The position numbers and the translations under genes were made by a program. Under the pieces are notes generated by a model. That model was not told the origin of the DNA. It made no database searches and saw nothing but the letters and a program-made list of their open reading frames with translations. From Draconibacterium sp. (lineage in GTDB: Bacteria; Bacteroidota; Bacteroidia; Bacteroidales; Prolixibacteraceae), in NCBI GenBank assembly GCA_016705335.1, contig JADIYN010000065.1, positions 1 through 34,196 of the forward strand: a stretch of DNA of 34,196 nucleotides, written 5' to 3'. Positions 28,323 through 34,196 of this stretch are shown here, piece after piece; position 1 is the first letter of the stretch, and each line of letters begins with the position of its first letter.

Positions 28323-29112
28323 TTATTTTAAGCTGAAAATCGCACCAATCTGAACCAAACTTGTCCCGGTTCCAATATCTGCATATAGTCCGAATGATTT
28401 GCTTATCATAAAATCAACACCAACTCTGGCAACTATATCGTTTTTAAAGCCGTTTATGCCTGAGATAGTTAACACATGTTTTCCTTCGTCAAGAAATTCA
28501 ACATCACCATTCATTGTGGCGGAGTTATAATTAAAATTCAAACCAAGAAGCAGATATGGTTTAATAAATTTGTCCATCAGGTCGTAACGTCCGTAAATTC
28601 CAAGTGTAGTAACTGATTCGTTGATTTTTGAAATTGCAATCCCGTCATAATCACTGATTCTGTTAAATTTGTAGTTGAAGCTGGCGTAACCCAGGTTAAG
28701 TCCGAGTTTCAAAAACCTGTTGTAACGAAACTGGTAGGCTGCAAATAACGAGGGTGAGCTGGCTTCCTTTGAAAAATCGTCAACTCCTTTAAAGCTTGAA
28801 TATGCCCGTGAAAAACCCATAGCAACCCGAACATCACCATGAGCAAAGTTGTATTTCAGATTTTGCTTTTTTTCATTTGCTTCAGTTTCCAGCGTATTTT
28901 CGTCGAATGCCGGTTCGTCCAGTTTCCTTTTGCCAAAAACCGGTGTAATCACCTGCTTTGTATTGTTACTGTATGAAATTACATAAACCTGATTTCTGGG
29001 TAAAGTAACCTCAGGGCCATCCGTAATATCATTTTTACGGTACGTTGATTGTAAGTGTTGCCAGTACTACAAAAAACAAAACGGCTGTCAATTTTATTTT
29101 ATTCCAATACAT
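28323..29112 (-). CDS. Outer-membrane beta-barrel with an N-terminal surface-loop domain, frameshifted
   Basis: From the ATG at 29110-29112 the product starts MYWNKIKLTAVLFFVVLATL, a signal peptide, then after a frame break near 29040 continues YRKNDITDGPEVTLPRNQVY and VISYSNNTKQVI. That block belongs to a common Bacteroidota domain that normally has about 25 residues between the signal peptide and YRKND, apparently missing here. The barrel follows: YNFAHGDVRVAMGFSRAYSS, LKLGLNLGYASFNYKF, YLLLGLNFNYNSATM, GVDFMISKSFGLYADIG, and VQIGAIFSLK at the stop. The start overlaps the end of the upstream lipoprotein by 14 bases, suggesting translational coupling. Function unknown. Confidence 0.68.
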
Positions 29113-29680
29113 AAGAAAGGTCTTTAAAGGTTCCTTCATAAAAAATAATTTTCTCTTCCGGGTTCTGATTGTTTTGCAACTTTGCAAAGAAATCGCCCAA
29201 TACAAGTTTTCTTCTACGTTTTGCCTTTCAACTCTTATAAAATCGTCAGCAAGACCTGGAAGGATCCAAATCATAACTTTTTTGTATGTATTACCTGATT
29301 TTCGACATAATTGAAACTGTATAAACCGCCATAACCTTTTGGTATCCGGGACGGTAAATGCCAATATAATTAGTACCTTTTACCACATCGAACTCAATAT
29401 TTACAGTGAAAGAATTCCCTGATTTATTAATTCCTTCCGCGGCAAGTAAATAACGGTTATATACTTCCGAACTTCCGTCATCATAAGAATGCAAAACAAC
29501 TTTCCCCTGAAAAAAATTAACCTTTTCGGCATACTGTGTAGTCAGGTTGTCATTTGAAAAAGAAAATGCAGGTATTCTTGTAATCTGGAAAACCTCAATT
29601 TCATCTCTGCACGAACTGAGCAACAGCGTGCTAAAAACCGCCAGAATAAGTAGAAGTTTTGATTTTAATAAACCTTTCAT
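29099..29680 (-). CDS. Small lipoprotein of unknown function, two or more frameshifts
   Basis: MKGLLKSKLLLILAVFSTLL runs into the lipobox LLSSC, then RDEIEVFQITRIPAFSFSND and VNFFQGKVVLHSYDDGSSEV. After shifts near 29340, 29290 and 29215 it reads YGGLYSFNYVENQV, NTYKKVMIWILPGLADDFIR, DFFAKLQNNQNPEEKIIFYE and GTFKDLSYVLE at the TAA 29099-29101. About 193 residues, mostly beta, with no motif I can name. The end overlaps the start of the next barrel gene. Confidence 0.6.
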
Positions 29681-29781
29681 AATTTAATTTTATTGATATT
29701 TTTTAATAAAATTTTTCGCAGTGATTAAACAAAGCATGTCAATAACCGGAATATTTTTCCCCGATGACTTTCGTATTATTT

Positions 29782-30226
29782 TCACTTGCTTTTTTTGTTG
29801 TTTAGCACATAACGAACGGTAAAACCAGCATTCATAGGGCTAAAATCACTTCCATTGGTAAAATACCAGGTTGGTTGCCAATCAAGTTGAAGATTAATAA
29901 CTTTCGAAATTCTGAAATCAAAACCAATCATACCTGCCAAACCCAACCGAAATTCATCGCCAAAGACCGCAACACCCGGACCTGCACCAAATAGTGCCGA
30001 AAGTCTTGGACCCTAAACCTTCGACATTTGGGTCAAAATTCCAGCCAGCAAGAAGCTCAAAAGCTCCATGGTTTGTCATTGAATGTTTTTTTAAGCTCAC
30101 GCCTGATGAACCGCCAAACCGCGGGCCTAATGAAATTTCACCACCAACCTGGGCGTTGGCTGTTCCAACGATTGCCAGCATCACAATAATCAAGGAAGCC
30201 GTATAAATACCTTTTAAATTTTTCAT
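29782..30226 (-). CDS. Small outer-membrane beta-barrel, one frameshift
   Basis: Signal peptide MKNLKGIYTASLIIVMLAIV ending GTANAQ, then GGEISLGPRFGGSSGVSLKK and HGAFELLAGWNFDP. A frame change near 30005 gives LSALFGAGPGVAVFGDEFRL, MIGFDFRISKVINLQLDWQP, WYFTNGSDFSPMNAGFTVRY and NNKKSK at the TGA 29782-29784. The strand pattern (glycine and aromatic residues alternating, FDFRISKVINLQLDW) fits a compact eight-strand barrel of about 148 residues. Function unknown; part of the cluster. Confidence 0.7.
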
Positions 30227-30276
30227 AATTAATTTTGTTGCTTGTTAATATTTACTTTTTAATAATAATTCAAACC

Positions 30277-30654
30277 CTACAATACCAGTTTGGCCATTTT
30301 TACTTTCATTCTCATTTTTCTGGATGATTTCTTCAGGCTCTTTTTTGTATCCTGGTATTTATCGTCGACACCAAAAATACCATCAACATCTTTGTCTCTT
30401 TTATCAAAAAGCCTGTCGGTTTCCTTGTCGAGTTCTTCCTTCGATTTTGAATTGGTTGAGGCTTTCACCAGATCGTCAGCCAGTTTGTTGTTGATGGATT
30501 CGTAATCTTTTTGTTGCTGAGGAGTTAAGGCAACTCCTTCTGTATTATTTAAATCGGCGACAAGCGATTTTTTGTTTAACAATTGAGCCGATAACGCATT
30601 AACCGAAAACACGAAAACAGCCAATAACAATAATTTTGTAATTTGATTTTTCAT
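30277..30654 (-). CDS. Small exported helical protein
   Basis: Intact, 125 residues. Signal peptide MKNQITKLLLLAVFVFSVNA ending LSAQ. The mature part is highly charged and almost certainly helical: LTPQQQKDYESINNKLADDL, ELDKETDRLFDKRDKDVDGI, KKSLKKSSRKMRMKVKMAKL. It lacks a recognisable domain; the size and the LTPQQ-like opening recall Spy/CpxP-type periplasmic helical proteins, but I see no LTxxQ repeat pair and do not claim that family. It lies between the transporter-like barrel (27-base gap) and the next small barrel. Confidence 0.7.
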   Translation of the reverse strand: MKNQITKLLLLAVFVFSVNALSAQLLNKKSLVADLNNTEGVALTPQQQKDYESINNKLADDLVKASTNSKSKEELDKETDRLFDKRDKDVDGIFGVDDKYQDTKKSLKKSSRKMRMKVKMAKLVL

Positions 30655-30681
30655 TTTGATTTGTTGTTTAATAATTTGTGT

Positions 30682-31621
30682 TTATTTATTCATGTTCGCA
30701 TAAACGAAAACCACGCTAAACCTGAACATACTGGAGCGGGCTTCATTATCTCCCCATAAAATTCCACCGTATCCTGCATTGCAACTCAGAAACGATAATA
30801 TCTGGTAACCGGCTTCAATTCCGCCACCCAGTACATTCACCTTGTTATCTTGTTTTGTGTCGTCGAGTTTAAGTACTCCACCGTACTGATAGCGTAAATC
30901 AACTCCTGCCCAGAATTTTGGAGTAAAATTATGCGTGAGGTGATTTTCGAGCAGGAACAGCGGCATTTGTTGCGACTTGTTGGCTCGTGTAACAAAGGTC
31001 GGGTCGTTATTTGAAGTGTACAACCTGACTGAAGGATAAGTTTCGAGCCAGGTGGCACGTTTCGGGTTTTTACCCAACGGAACTGCCATTGGAAGCCCGA
31101 TTTCGAAAGTGCTGCGGTTGGTGCCAAGATTTAACGGGCTTTTACTGTCATAACTTCCCGAATACCACCACCTGAAATATCCGTTCATAGAAAAGGCAGG
31201 TGTGTGTTTGGCAAACTCTGCAATACTTAGAGCAGGAGCGCCCACAAGCCCTAATTTGAATCCTAAAAATCCATCGGCAAAACCTGTTGCTTCAATTTCG
31301 GGAGTTGGAGTGCCCGGTGGGTCTGCTTCTACTCTACCTTTTTGCAACACCCGGATTTATCATCACCATGGCCTGCGCAAACCTGCCTCCCAAACTAAAA
31401 GTATGAAAGACCGTGGTTGGCACTACATTGACGTTGATGTCAGCGTCTTTTATCAGAATATCGCCCGAAGGCAAAAAATTCTGCGATAAAAATGTGGCTT
31501 TCGGATTTACGCCCCAAAGTCCTTTGGGAGCTAAAAGAAAGGTTCGCGGCCCATCGCCCTGCGCCATCAATTGACCACCAAACAGGATAACACTTACTAC
31601 TATCAGAAAATATTTTTTCAT
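30682..31621 (-). CDS. Outer-membrane transporter-like protein (Phenol_MetA_deg type), one frameshift
   Basis: Signal peptide MKKYFLIVVSVILFGGQLMA from 31621, then QGDGPRTFLLAPKGLWGVNP, LPSGDILIKDADINVNVVPT and MVMINPG. A frame change near 31340 joins GRVEADPPGTPTPEIEATGF, FADGFLGFKLGLVGAPAL, MNGYFRWWYSGSYDSKSPLN, FTPKFWAGVDLRYQYGGVLK and FRFSVVFVYANMNK. The QGDGPR opening, the FADG...KLGL block and the W-A-G-V-D-L strand are typical of the Phenol_MetA_deg (MetA-pathway) beta-barrels often annotated simply as transporter. About 313 residues. It starts 23 bases after the sulfatase stop, so the two are co-transcribed and may act on the same substrate, which is inference. Confidence 0.78.
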
Positions 31622-31644
31622 TTTTAATTTTACCTGTTTCAACA

Positions 31645-33974
31645 TTATTTGAGATATGAAATTTTTGTTTTCCCAATTTTCCCATTGAAAGCAAATGGAG
31701 CCAAATCGTAATAATCAAGTGCTACCGGCGAATCCAAATCAACGCCGATATCGAAAGTTGCATTCGAAGTAAAATGCAGCGACATGGCAGCCGGTACTTT
31801 ACCCTGACCAACCACTTCGCCGTTTACTTTTAAAGTAATATCCATCGGACCACCGATTTTGGATGCCAGTTTCGATTCAACTTCAATTTTTACATTCCCC
31901 AATGGCAGTTTGCTTTTGGATTTTATTTTTGTCCGCTGAACCTCAAAAAGGTTAAATTCATAATTCAGATAACCGTCTTTTACATAACAGGTAACACCTC
32001 CCGAAAATCCGGCAAGTGCATACAACACGCCGTTTGCTTTTGCGGGCACATTCACATCCATGGTTACAAGACTGCTATTCTTCCCCAGTTTTGGCGCTGC
32101 CGATTCGGGCATTAATGTTATTGGTTCATCAAATGTCCATTCGGTGAGCGGCGATGCAGGCGCATCTTCAGGATGAAACATGGCTGTTGACCACAAACCA
32201 CCGCCGATGGGCAGGTTTTTGTTTTTTGTCGATTCGAGAATGAAAAGTGCCTTCATCTCCTCCAGCTTTTTCGGATTGGAAGCTGCAAGGTCATTGGCCT
32301 GGCTCCAGTCTTCATCAATATTGTAAAGCTCCCATTTATCAGTTAATGGCGACCATTCCTTTACACCTTTTGGTATTCCGCCAACCCAGGGTTCACGTGG
32401 GCCGGGTGCGCTTGCAAACCAACCATCGTGATAAATTCCACGACTTGCCATTATATCAAAAAACTGGGTTTTCCGTGTTCCTTCTGCTTTGCCATTGTTT
32501 AAAGTGCTGACCATGCTCACACCGTCCATCGGGTCCTGTTCAAATCCGTTAACCACGCGCGGTGGAGTTATTTGCAATAATTCATAAATGGTTGGGGCAA
32601 TATCGATTACATGATAGAATTGTGAATGGGGAGTTGCATCGGCTTTGATATTCTTTGGCCACGAAATAGCCAGTGGCTGACGGATTCCACCAAAATACGA
32701 CCCCATTAGTTTGGTGCCCTGGTAAGGTGTACTGCCTGCCCATGCCCACCCGGCATGATACATATTGTCAGTTTTTGGTCCACCCAGCGCATCCAAACCT
32801 CCAAGTTCTTCCAATGCATCGAGATGCTGTGTGATGGTAGTAGGAATTCCGTTTTGAGCAAGTTGCTCGCTGATGGTGCCATACAAACCTTCAGATGACG
32901 AACCGTTATCACCCCAGATGTAGATAACCAGTGTATTGTCCAATTCGCCTTGTTTTTCTATTTCATCGATAATTCGACCAGCGTTGTAAGGCGCTGGAAT
33001 GGTTTTCTGACTCAGGAATCGATTCCCATGAAGCCATTGATTCCGGGCGTGGTGTAAGTTGCGCATTCTGCGGAATCCAGCCTTTTGCTTTTGCATTTTT
33101 GAAAACACGTTCGCGGTAAGCATCCCAGCCATCATCAAATTTTCCCTTGTATTTATCGGCCCACTCTTTCATTACCTGGTGCGGCCCGTGTGAAGCACCC
33201 GGCGCCCAATACATAAAAAACGGTTTATCGGGCGCGTAGGCTTTTTGCTCGCGCAGCCATTTTATTGCATCTTCAGCAATATCTTCGGTCAGGTGATAAG
33301 GTTTATTTTTATCGTGGTGCAGCGTTACCTGATTGGTATTGCGTGTCATAGTTGGTTCGTATTGCGAAGCCTCACCGGCAAGGAATCCATAGAAATACTC
33401 GAATCCGTAACCCGTTGGCCAATACTCGAAAGGCCCTTTGTTGGTTATTTGTTCTTCGGGTGTGTTGTGCCATTTTCCAAAGGCACTTGTATTGTAGCCA
33501 TAGTTTTTCAACACCTCGGCAACAGTAGCCGACGACTTTGGAATAATTCCGCTGAAACCATCGAAATCGTTGGCAATTGCGGCAATCTGACCGTTCCCCA
33601 CATTGGTGTGATTTCTACCTGTGAGCAGCGAAGCTCTGGTAGGTGAACACATGGCAGTTGAGTGAAAACGATTATATGAAACCCCCATTTTCGATACCCT
33701 GTCGAGTGTTGGTGTGTTTATTTCACCGCCATAAGTCGAAGGTGTGGCCGGACCAACATCATCCATCAGAATAATCAGAATGTTTGGTGCGCCATCAGGC
33801 AGGCGTTTCGGTTCAACCCGTTTTTTGTAGGTTGAAGTCTCCATGATTAATCCTGCATTACTTCCCGAAGGAGTTGGGGCAAAAGGTAAAACCTCCTGCG
33901 CTGACAAAAGCTTGTTACAGTGGCAAAATGCCAACGAACAGTGCTTTTGCAAATACGGAAATTGTTTTTTTCAT
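31645..33974 (-). CDS. Secreted arylsulfatase (formylglycine sulfatase, S1 type), frameshifted
   Basis: Hydrolyses sulfate esters in periplasm or outside. About 776 residues. The ATG at 33972-33974 gives MKKTISVFAKALFVGILPL, a signal peptide, with one frame change before SAQEVLPFAP. The formylglycine motif CSPTRASLLTG (about residue 109) holds the Cys that must be converted to formylglycine; the start of the catalytic domain, ILIILMDDVG, carries the metal-binding Asp pair. Further site residues: GRNHTNVGN, FGKWH (Lys-His), GASHGPH, and YIWGDNGSSSEGLYG (Asp-Asn), then STPYQGTKLMGSYFGG. A frame change near 32990-33050 separates the two halves. The C-terminal beta region (about 560-776) resembles that of Pseudomonas-type arylsulfatases. 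The anaerobic or aerobic maturase is not in the window. First gene of the eleven-gene run. Confidence 0.92.
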
Positions 33975-34018
33975 TTTTATGAGTTATTTAAATTTTATTT
34001 TCATTTGAATAATTGCTT

Positions 34019-34196
34019 TTAAATCATCCGGCTATTTCTTTTCAGTTGTTCATCAGTCATTAAATATTTGGTTTCAAACAGTGGAATGCTTCCCACATTT
34101 TTGGGAGATTTCGGGTCGTATCCGACAAACCGGATTTGTTGAATCGTTTGCGGTGTGCAGATATTTTCAAGGTTGTTTTACGGGCCTGTTCAAAAA
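34019..34196 (-). CDS. 3' end of an unidentified gene
   Basis: Minus-strand frame ending VGYDPKSPKNVGSIPLFETK, YLMTDEQLKRNSRMI at the TAA 34019-34021, preceded by NICTPQTIQQIRF back to about 34180; an in-frame stop at the very edge suggests a base error there or a start of the visible part. I do not recognise the family. It lies 45 bases upstream of the sulfatase on the same strand and may be the previous gene of the operon. Confidence 0.45.

Noticed and set aside
1..34196. Programmed ribosomal frameshifting as explanation of the breaks
   Set aside because: Breaks occur in unrelated genes, in both directions, several per gene and without slippery-site plus structure patterns.

Overview
The window looks like a chromosomal segment of a Bacteroidota bacterium, most likely a marine or sediment member of the Marinilabiliales/Prolixibacteraceae type. 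Evidence seen: AT-rich codon use; families typical of the phylum (DUF4831, DUF6515, a fused CcsBA cytochrome c maturation protein, a large secreted protein of the kind exported by the type IX system, many short signal-peptide proteins); and recurrent TAnnTTTG -7 promoter boxes. The exact genus is inference.

The sequence is full of single-base frameshifts. Nearly every long gene is broken at least once although its translation, read across frames, is a continuous and well-conserved protein. Many breaks fall at homopolymers, and in one gene two opposite shifts cancel out. Two G/C-homopolymer stretches (about 13.87-13.95 and 14.64-14.74 kb) look like low-quality read ends. I therefore treat most breaks as sequencing or assembly errors and annotate the whole gene, stating where it is broken.

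Layout. 0-5.2 kb: a small membrane protein (cut by the window edge), an alpha/beta hydrolase, an EamA/DMT permease (+), a POT/PTR2 peptide transporter, and a YD-like lipoprotein. 5.4-11.1 kb (+): bifunctional NAD(P)HX epimerase/dehydratase (nnr), a DUF4831 protein, an MFS permease, and an aminoacyl-histidine dipeptidase (pepD). 11.1-19.9 kb (-): a secreted GH9 cellulase-like enzyme, a doubtful junction region with an orphan gene fragment, a long-chain acyl-CoA synthetase, and the fused cytochrome c biogenesis protein CcsBA. 19.9-22.2 kb: a repeat-rich spacer, an outer-membrane beta-barrel (+), and a putative lipoprotein glycoside hydrolase (-). 22.6-24.8 kb: a lipoprotein (+) running into the truncated 3' end of a large secreted protein (-). 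24.9-34.0 kb (-): an almost gapless run of eleven genes starting with an arylsulfatase, followed by an outer-membrane transporter-like protein, several beta-barrels and lipoproteins, a DUF502 membrane protein, a DUF2092 (LolA-like) protein and a DUF6515 protein, and closed by an intrinsic terminator. 34.0-34.2 kb: the end of another minus-strand gene.

How it fits together: peptide uptake (POT) with PepD, exported polysaccharide-active enzymes (GH9, putative GH, sulfatase) and fatty-acid activation fit a heterotroph living on polymeric organic matter; CcsBA indicates c-type cytochromes. The most interesting unit is the eleven-gene envelope cluster, in which ten of eleven products appear exported or outer-membrane and several have no known function. 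No rRNA, tRNA, CRISPR array, insertion sequence or prophage gene was recognised.
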